Shown here in pieces: positions 44,623 through 55,870 of a stretch of DNA of 64,000 nucleotides. The notes under the pieces are model-generated. The model ran no database searches. It had not been told where the DNA came from and worked only from the letters and a program-made list of their open reading frames with translations. The translations under genes and the position numbers were made by a program. The DNA comes from Aedes albopictus (Eukaryota; Arthropoda; Insecta; Diptera; Culicidae), in assembly GCF_035046485.1 (NCBI RefSeq), contig NC_085136.1, positions 76,773,734-76,837,733 on the forward strand, in the 5' to 3' direction. Each line of letters opens with the position of its first letter. The stretch's first letter is position 1.

Positions 44623-47132
44623 GGGGAGACTGAAAAGACTTGGTCCCTGGGAAGACTTGTTCCCTCCATTTTTTCTCGGAATTAAAAACAGTTTTCTTCT
44701 AGCATTTTTTTTTTCAAAACTACATCTGGACAAACGACAATGTTTTGGCTACAAGTGATTTCGATTCTGAATTGCATTATTTTTTAAAGGCTAATGGTTT
44801 GTTTTCAGTTTTTCAGAAATTTCTTAGGCGATTCCAAAAAATTCAATAACTTTGTGAAAATTGAACCAAATCGTGTCAAAATTTCACAGTACATAGTATA
44901 AATAAAACATTATCAAACGCGTTTATCAAAATAAGGCTGTTATATAAAAATTTAAAAAAAAGGAAGCATAGTATATACAACAGCGACGTGGGAGACTTGA
45001 TTCCTCGAGGATTACACACACATTATACATGTGAAAAATAAAATTCTTATTATATTATTATTAAACACCATAAAAAGGGGGATAAAGTCTTCCCATTTTC
45101 AAAATACGGCATATCCTTAACATTTAAGGAAATCTTTTAATTTCAAATACACCATTTTCATCAAAAATACAAGAAAACTTGAAAAGAAAATGAATATGAA
45201 GCTTCTGGAGTTATTTTCTCTTTAAATTAATCATGTGCTCAAAAGGGGCTCACGGCTACACAGAAAAAAAATCCATTCTCAAGATCATGAATATGACTCG
45301 ACATTTTTATGATTTTATGTTATAAATATACACCATGACTATAATTTATGATTTTATGATTGATTTCACCATAACGCTATGCACCCGTTATTGTTTTAGC
45401 TTTCGACGACCAAAAATGTAAAATATAATCATGAAGCTATGATTAAATAAGCTGGGATCATGAGAAGCATTCATAAAGCCAAAACTAATTTTCATAAACC
45501 TGGATGCAGATCCTGATGCTCTACCACCAGATTCATAAAATTATGGTTTGGTGAGGTAGAACCATGCATAGAATTCATGGAATCAAAAAATACTTTTATG
45601 ATTCCGTCGTCGGACCTCAATGCTTCTCAGTCAAATTCATAAAATCATGTTTGAGTGAAATGGAGCCATACATAGAATTCATGAAATTAAGTATAACTTT
45701 TATGGTTCCGTCGTCGTCGTTCTCAAATGCTTTTAATTAGATTAATAAAACGATGCAAGCTAAAATCATAAGAAAATAAAATACGTGATATCAGAGCCCA
45801 TTTCTATGATTTTGGGACCTATCCATCATCCTTTTTTTCTATGAGCAAACAGCACTTTTTAGTTGGCCACTTGTTAGTGAAGATATGTCATGTTAAATAT
45901 AAAAGAGAACAACAATGATCGAACTCTCCGGATAATCATATTTAGCTGGTTTACTATTTTTGTCTTTGGCTGCTACATCCAACAGGCTAAGGATGCCCTC
46001 CAAACCATATCGATTGTTTACAAGTTCACACCACTTGCTGAGTCTCCGAAGTCGTCGAACGAAGGATAAACCGGAAAAATAGAGTAGAGAGAATTACCGT
46101 AAATTAGCGCACGCGACTCCCACTTTGCTTCACCCTCCGTACATAAACTCAGAACTACGATGGATGGCACAACGAAAACGCGAACTGGGCACTGTTTACT
46201 TTTTGCGCGTTTACTTTTTAGTCAATCAACTCCCAACAAACTGTCGAATCTTACGGGCACACTGTTTTAATGTTCCATTTCCGGATATGTTTATGCACAT
46301 TTATTACTCTATCCAAATAAAAACTTTGCAAAAATAGCAGGTTCAACTTTTTCCACATGTCCGTGCTGGACGACCGCGCGATTTATATAATTGCATATGG
46401 CAGATAAGTGTAACGCTAGGAAGCGACCATGAATATAATTTATGAAAATGCTTGTTTCTATTCATATTTCTGGTCAACTCATTCATGATATTATGAATCT
46501 TAATTATGATATTATGACTTGGCAGACAGCATAACCCTTTCGGGACGGAGAGCAAAAAACTGAAACTTTCATACAAATTGCTCAAATTTAGCTCTCCAGA
46601 ACTCCCAGACTTTTAAATATATCAACACTTTTTCTTTGGCATTTGCAAGAACTACTCTTTAACTTTCGATTCCATGCTTTGTCCACCTTGATAAATTAAA
46701 AATTAAAAATTTGCGACAGATAAAACTTTTTCATGTTTTACAATTCTTGTTCACTTTTTGTTTAACTTGTTGTGGTAAATCTCACACACAACATAAACAA
46801 AAGTTTGTTTACACACATGCAAGTATATGTAATGGCTCAATATATAAAACAATTTGCATCAGATAAACCAAATACAAAACAGAAGGAACAATTACGCAAA
46901 ACTGTTATTGCTCAACAGCACAATTGTGCTGGTTCGTCACGAAAGGGATAAGAACATGATTTTTTATTCATGATGAGGGGAATGGATTTTTTTTCGTGAA
47001 GTCCTTATGTTGTATATAAACTTGCAATATAGATGTCTACCTGCCATTCTGTACGAAAACCGAATCTAATTTTGTGTTTTTCTTAGGTGCAGGCAAATCA
47101 AGAAAAAGGGACCAAGTCTACCCAGTCTCCCC
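44623..47132. mobile_element. 2.5-kb TIR element, TA duplication, with a nested element
   Basis: Ends GGGGAGACTG and complement, continuing to GACTTGGTCCC; about 28 bp with a few mismatches. TA at 44621-44622 and 47133-47134. Internal phrases 'gggagacttgattcctcg' and 'aagtcttccc' repeat the end wording. No transposase frame. The 45259-46998 element makes up most of its length. Confidence 0.75.
45259..46998. mobile_element. 1.74-kb nested TIR element, ATTTTATGATT-rich
   Basis: Ends CAC(A/-)GAAAAAAAATCCATTC and complement, with ATCATGAATA further in; about 35 bp imperfect. Subterminal regions are packed with repeated 'ttatgatt/attcataa' words on both sides. No duplication fixed (TA on the left only). 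No coding frame. Confidence 0.6.
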
Positions 47133-47134
47133 TA

Positions 47135-48075
47135 CCGTAATCCGGGGTAACATTGATCAACATTTTCGATTTTTCCTAATTAATTCCCTTGTTTAAGCAA
47201 ACGATACATATTTATACTTTAGAAACAAGTACTGACCCTACTTCAAAAAGTATTGTGAAGCTTTAAAATATGTTTAAATAGGATTTTTATTCAAATTTTT
47301 CATTTTGTTGATTTGGGGTAGCATTGATTATCAAAGTTAACAATGTTCGTTTGTGTTGAAAATACCCTTACTTACTAAATCTGGGGGCCCTGAATTCGTA
47401 TATGTTGTCTAAATTCTTACATGTTGTGTACTTTTAGTTATTTTAGAATTAAAATCGAAACCGCGAATAACGCCTAAAGGTATGCAATGGCTTAAGGAAT
47501 TGAAAGACTACTTTTAATAAATCGTATATTTTATTGAAAAAGAGCACTTTTATAAAAAGTTTGTTTATGAAATCAAACTCTGGGATGTTATATTGAGCTT
47601 AAATAATGATTTTGAGCCTAGTATTGTATATAGTAATTATGCCAAGTATGAATGTTTAAAAATGTATCCTATCTTATTGTGTTACGAAACACAGTTAAGG
47701 AAATCGATTTATTTATATGATTTTGAAACTAGGGACAAGACAGATCTAACGAGAGTAAATCTGTGTTCGAGTTGTTGTTCAGAATTTCTCACAGTTCCTC
47801 AGAATTTCTCCCATTTATGCCAGAGGGTGATCTGACACCAATGTCAAACTGCAAAGTGTTGCGTGTGCTGAATGAAAATTACAGTTTTAGGGATGTCTTT
47901 TAACAAATTTTGTCGATCATTGATAAAAAATAAACTCATAATCTCTCAGAGTTGCTATCGTTTGCACAGTGTCTAACCCCTAGTTATGAAACTCAATTTT
48001 CATGAACTTGATGTTATTGATTAGTGAATATGTTACTTCAAAGAACTACCGTTTTCCAAAAGGATGTATGTTGTA
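47135..48075. other. unassigned sequence
   Basis: Starts with CCGGGGTAACATTGATCAA, repeated in part at 47315 (GGGGTAGCATTGATTATCAA); perhaps one side of another decayed element. Otherwise AT-rich, nothing recognised. Confidence 0.35.
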
Positions 48076-48743
48076 TAAAGCTATGTTCATTTAGAATCCG
48101 GAATGACAAAATCACGTATATCTTAGGGATGGAATAACAAACATAAAAGGTGAAGCCCTCAAAACAAAGGTTATTTACTGTACTTTCATGGAAAAATATC
48201 ATTAAAATTATTTATTTTTATTTTTCACACATTTTCTCACTTTTTCAGTGTTGACCTCTCTAAAAATCTGCACAGCGGTGGTAAATTTTAGCATCAACCC
48301 TTTCCGCACGTTAGTTCAACAATCAGGTCATCTATGCAGTGTCCTGAGTGCCTTGACTAATCTGACTAGGATTCCGAAGAAAAAATTCCATTTTTTTATT
48401 GCGAAATAAGGGGCAATTCAGTGAATTGAGAAAACGCGAAATTTGAGTGTTTTTTTCGTTGATAAACACTACCCATCTGTGACGATACCACTGAACGTCT
48501 CCGGCTGTCATGGCAGCTCATCAAAATAGGTAAAACCTCTACATATCCCTTGTGTGCGTTTTTGAAAAACAGCACGCGATTCTTGAGGCTGTCATCCTTG
48601 TATGAATTGGTTCTCATCATCTTGTTGCGAAAAAACAATGCCCAGAGTTCGAACTTCTTGCCAAATCTTCAAATTCAAAGCAGTTTTATCAATGAACCCA
48701 AGCTTTTTTCTTCCGAGGACACTTCCTTATGCCATGGTTAACA

Positions 48744-51700
48744 GACACATTCTACGGGCCCCGTATCACATATTTGACATTTTTATCACATTCTACATTA
48801 CTTTTGTCATCCAAAAATGTATTGGACATGATATTAGTATGACAATAAATATAAATTGAACGACGATTAAGATTAACATTAAAATCGTGATTTTAAGTCT
48901 TTTAGGCACACTTTTCATCCAAACTATCGTATTTTAAACACCAACACACTGATTTTTCAAAAGTATTCCATCATTTGTAGATAAATGTATGTAGATTTTT
49001 TAGCAAAAAAAGATTTTTAATCGGAAGACTTTACAACTTTGAAATATGGCTGATCATAGTATGGGTTTTTATTGCGTTGTAACGTCACGAAAAATCAACA
49101 TTATTTAATTTTATTCAAATACGGAAAACGTTACAAATATGAAATTTTGTATGTTCTTTGTACTCGAGAAGATCTTTCAAATGAGACTAAAAAAAAGAAA
49201 ATTGGTTCACGGAGGCCTGAGTTTCACCTGGTTGAAGTTTGCGTTGTAACGTCACGAAAAAAAGTTCTGCGGAAAAGACCAAATCTTTCTGGCTTGGACG
49301 GCTTCTGAATTGGACAAACGTAGTTCTATATTCAAAACAGTTTCGTTCTCGTTGCTCTTTTTCGAGATATCGTTTATAAATTGCGTACCATTGCCGGCTA
49401 ATAAACCACGTAGATTTTTGAAGGACGGGGGAGATGGTAAATCTACGATGTAATTGTACTGCAATATTGTAATTTTTTTTAATCGTCATCTAATACCACT
49501 CAAACCGAAAATATCTGTGATATGAGTGGCCAACAGACGAAACACTGACGAAATTACAAAGTTATTGAGTTGGTCAAAGACTTACAGTTGATGGACAGTA
49601 TGATTTAAAGTTCCACCAACAGGCGGCGCTAGAGAACTTACAAATTTTAAATTTCATACATCTCAGGATCCCTTTTACATAAAAATACGATTTCTTCGGC
49701 AAAGTTGTTTGGTAAGTAAAGGACTTGCAGTTGATTTACCAATAGATGTGAGATTTTGCCATTAGAAGACGTTAGTTTCCATTTTGCAAAAGCAGGCAAG
49801 GGGTTAGATTTGCTTGAAAAGTTTTCTACAAGCTGGAACTTTTTTCACTTTGGACATATTGTATTCAAATCAAATTGTAATCAAAGATCAATATATAGTT
49901 CTTAACTTTCAAAATTTAATTTGATTTGATTAACTTATTCCTTAGATATAAGAGTTAATAGAACACAGTCAAAAATATGATTCTGCTTAAAGCGCTCCAG
50001 CTTTGTGTAGAACTAACCAACCAAGTCCAAAATTGTAGAAATTACAGATAACAAGATGAGGAACTATCAGTCGAAATTTGAGAATTTTTGATATATTTTT
50101 ATAAATTTTTATTTACGGCTTGTTGAATGTGTTTTGGGTAATTATTAAAAGTGGCATGCCTTTGAAAATTTGCAACTGCCACCACTGTGTGGCAGAAATT
50201 AATACCATGCGGCTATTAAACTGAAAGTCTAGTGATCTACCAAACAACTTTAATGAAGCAACCATCTTTCCAATTAATCAAGTAAAACTAATAATGTGTA
50301 TGCCCTCTAGCGCCTCCTAATCATACGGCCCATCAATTGAAAGTTCTTGACCAGCCAAACAATTTTGTCGAGGACACCAACTGTCTAAATAGTTAGGATC
50401 CTGAAATATATGGGATGGATATTACGTCAGTGTTACATCTATTTTTGATATAACATGAATCACCGACAAACAGACGTAACACCTACGAAATTGAAACTCA
50501 TATCTCGGGACTCTAATTACTTAGACTTTATACTCGTATACTCTTGTCAAGAATTTTCAGTTTAAAAGCCGTTTGGTTCAAGTTTCTAACTGACTAGTGG
50601 TAGTTGAAATTTTGAAAAATAATGCACTTTATATTTATTCAAAAAATATTCAACATGTTGTAACTTCTTATAAAGTGCCCAAAGATTTTGCCAAAAAATA
50701 ATTTCTCAACTAATCAATATTTGTTGAAAACTTTTTGGAAAATTCTAAACTATTGTAAACTTTTAATAAGCGTAGCCCAGTGTGTCTGAATCTCACATCA
50801 AATAGTAAATCAGCTGTAAGTTTTTGACTTATCAAACAACTTTGCCAAAGACACTATTGTCTATCCGGTTGGAATCAAGACCGACATTCAATCAAAAATT
50901 GCCATTTTCTTGGTCCACAAGTGTCGCAACTGTTTCGCATCTAGTGCGCTGTGTTGCTCACAACAACGGGAAGGATGCGCACTACCTTTGACATGATAAA
51001 AAAACGTCGCGAGTTGGGTCGCGTCGCGACTTGATTGTGCGAAGTCCGGTTTGGTGGCGGCCCGACAATAACTCTCTAAGTAATTATGACTCTGACATAT
51101 ATAGGATGGATTTTTTTTTGTCAGAATTACGTCTATTTGTCTCTGGATCACAGAAATTGATGCCCCTAAGTGGTATGCAGATCCTCAGGTATGTCTTTGG
51201 TTCAATAACTGCTCGCCATCTTAAAGCGTTTTTAATTTAATCAATGACATTGCATAAATTATTGAAAAAATGTTTAATTCGACGGCGTGATTAGTTTTAT
51301 GCTGCAAAATCTAAATATCTGGCAGTGCGAAGTAATGAATATCAACGGTTTAGTCTTTGAAACAATATTAGATGAATATGGGTGGTACTAGGCCGAAGAT
51401 GGGTACCATTAACCTTCATGAAGGAGTTTTCATACTGCTGATAGCAATAACTTGGCCCTCCGAGCCATTTATCACAAAACGGATTTTTAATAGAATAAAG
51501 TTGCTCTTGGAGCAGTAAAAATAATGCAATAATATATTCACAAATTCGGGCAATTTTGTCTGATAATTCTGTTTCAAAAATGATGTGCATTTTCGTGACG
51601 TTACAACGCGAGCAGAACCCTGTTTGAAACTGAACGGGCGTTGTAACCTCACGAAATGTAAAAGTCGGTTATCCAAAAACGAATCTGTTTTATTTCATTG

Positions 51701-52772
51701 CATTGAAGAACAAACCAATAAATTTCAATGGTGGGAGAAATGTTCAGTTTAAACTTAAGATCCGAGCAAATTTTTCAAGATGTTGGTTGCGCGGTAGAGG
51801 GGGTCGGATTCTAGCGCGTTGTAACGTCACGCTACAAATACGCTTTTTAAACAAGATTTTCTAATGAAAACTAAATGTTAAATAGGTCAAACCTATCGGA
51901 AATTTTACAAGGAATCTGAATATAATAAAATATTTTGAGGTTTACAGTCGTTTTTATGAATTATAGTGAAAAGTCTGACTACGAATGCGTAGAAACGTTG
52001 TAACGTCACGGTAGAATGTGCCTTATCTCAACGGCGTGATGAGTTATATGCTGAAAAATTTAAATATCTGGCGGTGCAAAAGCGCGCTAGTCTTTGGAAC
52101 AAAACTAGAAGAATATGGGTGATACTAAACCAAAGATGGGTGCCGGTGTCATTAACCATCATGAAGGAGTATTCATACTATTGATAGCAATAACTTGCCC
52201 CCCCGAGCCATTTATCACAAAACGGATTTTCAATAGAATAAAGTTCCCCTTGCAGCAGTGAAGATAATGCAATGATATATTCACAAATTCGGGTAAATTT
52301 GGCTGATTATGCTGATTCTAACATGATGTGCATTTTCGTGACGTTACAACGCGAGCAGAACCCCGTTTGAAACTGAACGGGCGTTGTAACGTCACGAAAT
52401 GTAAAAATCGATTATTCAAAAACAAATCAGAAATTTACATGTTTTATTCCAATTGAAGAACAAACCAATAAATTTCAATGGTGGAAAAGAAATTCAGAAT
52501 ATCATAAAAATCCGAGCAGATTTTTTAAGATGTGGGTAGCGCGTTAGAGAGGGTCGGATTCCAGCGCGTTGTAACGTCACGCTACAAATACGCATTTTGA
52601 ACACGTTTTTCTAATGAAAACTAAATGTTCAATAGGTCAAATATATCAGAAATTTTACAAGGAATCCGAATATGAAAAAATATTTTGCGGTTTACGCTCG
52701 TTTTCATCAGTTATAGAGGAAAATCTGACTACGAATGCGTCAAAACGTTGTAACGTCACGGTAGAATGTGTC
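48744..52772. mobile_element. 4.03-kb TIR element nested in the element above
   Basis: Ends GACACATTCTAC and exact 12-bp complement. AACA flanks it at 48740-48743 and 52773-52776, present once in the uninterrupted relative. It carries at least nine copies of GTTGTAACGTCACG or its complement, near 49078, 49242, 51596, 51640, 51823, 51993, 52340, 52385, 52568 and 52747. Between about 49610 and 50880 it holds diverged modules with GGCGGCGCTAG and TTCGGCAAAGTTG. The right end is tandemly duplicated. No transposase frame, so non-autonomous or gutted. Confidence 0.8.
51282..52772. repeat. tandem duplication, 749-bp period, at the right end of the 4-kb element
   Basis: Unit 1 (51282-52030) and unit 2 (52031-52772) start ACGGCGTGAT and align throughout with about 10% change. 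Each ends in GTAGAATGTG, the terminal repeat of the element. One copy of the terminus is thus internal. Confidence 0.88.
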
Positions 52773-52839
52773 AACAACATCTGTGCACATAACACATAAT
52801 GGTTTTGACGATATTAACATTTTTCGCGACTGTCGTACC

Positions 52840-53048
52840 GTTTTTTTTTATTTATTTATTTATTTATTTTTTTTTTGTCTGTATTAACGAGATTTTTAAC
52901 CCTAGGCTAGTTCATCTCGGGACCCACGCTTTACTTCCCTTCCGAAGGAAGAACCCACATTTTGTGAGTATGTCGGGAGTGGGATTCGATCCCAGGTCCT
53001 CGGCGTGATAGTCAAGTGTTCTAACCACCACACCAGGTCCGCTCCACA
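52840..53048 (-). mobile_element. full-length Feilai-like tRNA-derived SINE
   Basis: Minus strand: starts GTGGAGCGGACCTGGTG, A box TGGTGGTTAGAAC, B box GGGATCGAATCC, then a tRNA-unrelated body and a tail of (AAAT)n and A-run. An 11-bp target duplication ACTGTCGTACC lies at 52829-52839 and 53049-53059, giving exact ends. Would be transcribed by RNA polymerase III and copied by a LINE's enzymes. Confidence 0.92.
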
Positions 53049-53263
53049 ACTGTCGTACCTGACCATGCTAAATTTTCAACGTGTTTGTGCAAGATTTTTT
53101 TCCTCCTCTTATCAACAATCTGAAATAACTTTTCACTCGTTGCAAGAAAATCGATGAAATTTTCACCATTAAAAGAGGATTAGTGTATGACTATGATTAT
53201 GTTCATTGAGAGCGCCACTGGAAAATGTGACATGATTCCGGATTCTAAGTGCACATAGCTTTA

Positions 53264-54825
53264 AAACTAGTATCAGGTAAACTATTATACAAAGCCCAAA
53301 CTAAAGCATCGATTTCCGTTCCGAACGGGAAATTTTGTCGAGTTCCTAGGTACAGTGTATCAAACAATTGTCCGTACAGCAATTCTTTGGTCAAAATAAT
53401 TTATCATTTAAATGTTTATAACTTTTTTATACGTCAATAAAAAACGCTGTTGAATCCCTCAATCACTTCTGCCAAACCAAGCAGATTTTTTTGTTTTGCA
53501 AAGCATTTACTACTTTGCAAATGCTGGAGAAGGGGTAATTTTCAAATTATGCACAGGTGTTGAGATAGCAAGCACTATTACCTGTAACTATTGAGACTTA
53601 CAGGGCTGCTCCGCAGCCACAGTGACTCCCAATTACTCCCGGAACATGCTCAGTAGCATGAGATCCCTCGAGCTGGGTCACAGGGCCGGCATGCTACTTG
53701 AGGGGCTTCGCGGACTAAATATGAAAATCAGGAATATTCACACAATTTTATTGTGTGTAAAGTGTGCGTGTTGTTCTGCGTTTTCTAAACGGATACGAGG
53801 TCCTAAATCGGATTATATTTGTCCGTCAGGTTGGTTAAAAGGATTATGCTCGACCTAATTACCTGAACGGAGGCAGCTCCCTTGTCCTACCCCTTGAATA
53901 GGGGGGGGATATCACTTGGTCGTTTTCCGGCATCGCACAAGGGCTTCGCAATAGCGAAAATCAACGGGGTGTACTAGTGCAGTTGTTATGCTACCACACT
54001 GAATATTCTGAAAGAATTAAGAAATTCCTCTAGTTGCATTTATGTGGATATTTTTTAAATTTTCAAGTGTAACTGGCAGTATCAATTGAAGTCAATTCTT
54101 TTGAAACTCTAAAAGATTTTCTGACTGAAGTCCAATAAACATATCTATCAATGTTGCTAGCAATTTCTATAAAAGGAGGAATCTCTAGAGAGAAGAATCT
54201 AGCGAAATTCCTGAAAAATACATACTTGAGCGATGCCTTTGCGAAACCAATAACGTGCGCAATAACTGAAGATATCCGTGAAGTGTTTCTTTGAGGATTT
54301 GTTTAAAAGCGTTAGCTGCAATTTTTAAAATGTCCGACAATATTTAAGAAAGTTTGCACAGGAACCACTCGAAAGATTTTTTGCTGGAACTGCCAAGCTT
54401 ACCTTATACAAAAATATAGTGTAACTTCTTGTTGTTTTCTTTGCAAAATTCCTTCATAAATTCATGAACAGAATTTTAAACAAATTATGCAGAAAATTCT
54501 CCTAAAGTATCGCCAAGATTGTATTAAGAATTCCATCAGAAATTCCATCATCTCATGCTTCTGTCCTAAATGCTGGTGGAATGTTCTCCTTAAATGTCAT
54601 TATAGTTGGAACTAGAAATTTCCCAAAAAGTTGCGTTTCCACGAATTTCTAGAAATCTGAAAACATGTTTAGTTTAGTCGATTTGTTAAACCTGGAATTA
54701 TTTTCAAAAACCTGGAAAAATCCTGGAAATATCAGGGAATTTCATTTTCATAATTGAGTAGACACCCTGGTTGAGATTTTGGTAAAACATTACTGAAGTC
54801 GGTGATTTTATCTAACTGTGTAAGT
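53264..54825. other. unassigned sequence
   Basis: A GC-richer section at 53600-53990 with short hairpins may be the 5' leader of an R1/LOA-like LINE, but no motif proves it. 54000-54820 is AT-rich with 'cctggaaaaatcctggaaatatcaggg' wording near 54710. No gene recognised. Confidence 0.4.
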
Positions 54826-55870
54826 TGAACAAGGCTCCGGGTCCGGACGGTATCCCGGACAGTAGCCATCAAGACAGAACACGCTCAGAACGGCTATGCA
54901 AATGTTTCTAGACAGAGGCGAATTTCCAGAGAGGAGGAAAAGGCAAAGATTGGTTCTACTACCCAAACCCGGGAAGTCACCTGGCGACCCGTCAGCATAC
55001 AGATCTATCTGCCTTCTGGACACCGCCGGGAAACTGTTAGAGCGGGTCATTCTGTCCAGGCTGATGGTCTACGCCGGGAAACCAGATGACTCTGGGCTCT
55101 CGGATAACCAGTTCGGCTTCCGGAAGGGTCGATGTACTTTAGGGTGGTCAGTGCATACCACACGGTCTCAAAAGACTCAATTTCTGTCAGGCCATGGGTG
55201 CTTCAGGTGGTATCTGCACAGATTCGAACACACAGGCTCTCGCGCATGTCCAGAATGCGAAGACTGCGAAGCGACCGATGAGCAGGAACGTAGGAACAAC
55301 AAGTCAAGGAAAGGTAGGAGGGCGAGTGCCAAGCACGAGAAAGAGTACGCGCTCATCATCAAGACGGACGAGTCCAAGTGCTGGGAAGTCTTGAAGGCGA
55401 TGAGGAGCGATGCCAAACGTACGCAGTACTCGACGTTCTCGTACAAGCGTTCTCAAGCTCAAGCACGACAAAACGTGCAAGTCCACTGCCTACAAATGTC
55501 TACAGGAAGAGATCCTTGGCGAGAGTGTCGCGGAAGTGCTCGTCACTGCACTGCAAGATTTTAGAAATCTACTTCCAGAATCGAGTAGTGGTATACCCCT
55601 CAGAGGTGGGTCAGAAGTGCTTTCAAAAAACCTCAGAAGTTCCACAAAGTTTCATCCTGGGTCTGGTGTTATGGAGTGTCATGGATGACGAGGTGTTCAG
55701 GTTTCGCTAACGATAACGCTAACGTTGGAGGTCTACAGTGAATCAATCGAAGAGGTGGAGCTTACTGCTGCCTACTCGATCACGGTTGTATAGGAGTCGA
55801 TATAAATAAGCTCAAGGAAACTGGGATTGGCTCACCACAAAACTGAGATGGTTGTTGTGAACTATTGCTA
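54826..55870 (+). pseudogene. scrambled R1/LOA-like LINE: RT, then ORF1, then RT again
   Basis: RT N-terminal motifs come first: LNKAPGPDGIPD (54826), LVLLPKPGKSPGDPSAYRS (54953), LLDTAGKLLERV, then DNQFGFRKGR (55105). ORF1 sequence with EYALIIKTDESK (55342) and KHDKTCKSTAYKCL (55470) follows out of natural order. Then RT resumes at YFQNRVVVYPSEVGQK (55570), a decayed GVPQG and the catalytic region (55705, GAT AAC). ORF1 normally precedes ORF2, so this copy was rearranged or built from template jumps. Many shifts; non-functional. Confidence 0.82.

Larger units (their letters stand above)
48076..53263. mobile_element. TIR element split by a 4-kb element and a SINE
   Basis: Ends TAAAGCTATGT(T/G)CA(T/C)TTAGAATCCGG on both sides. 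Its left part (48076-48743) and right part (52773-53263) are colinear with the uninterrupted copy at 58830-59792, which fixes both insertion points. The intact form is about 0.96 kb and non-coding. Confidence 0.85.
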
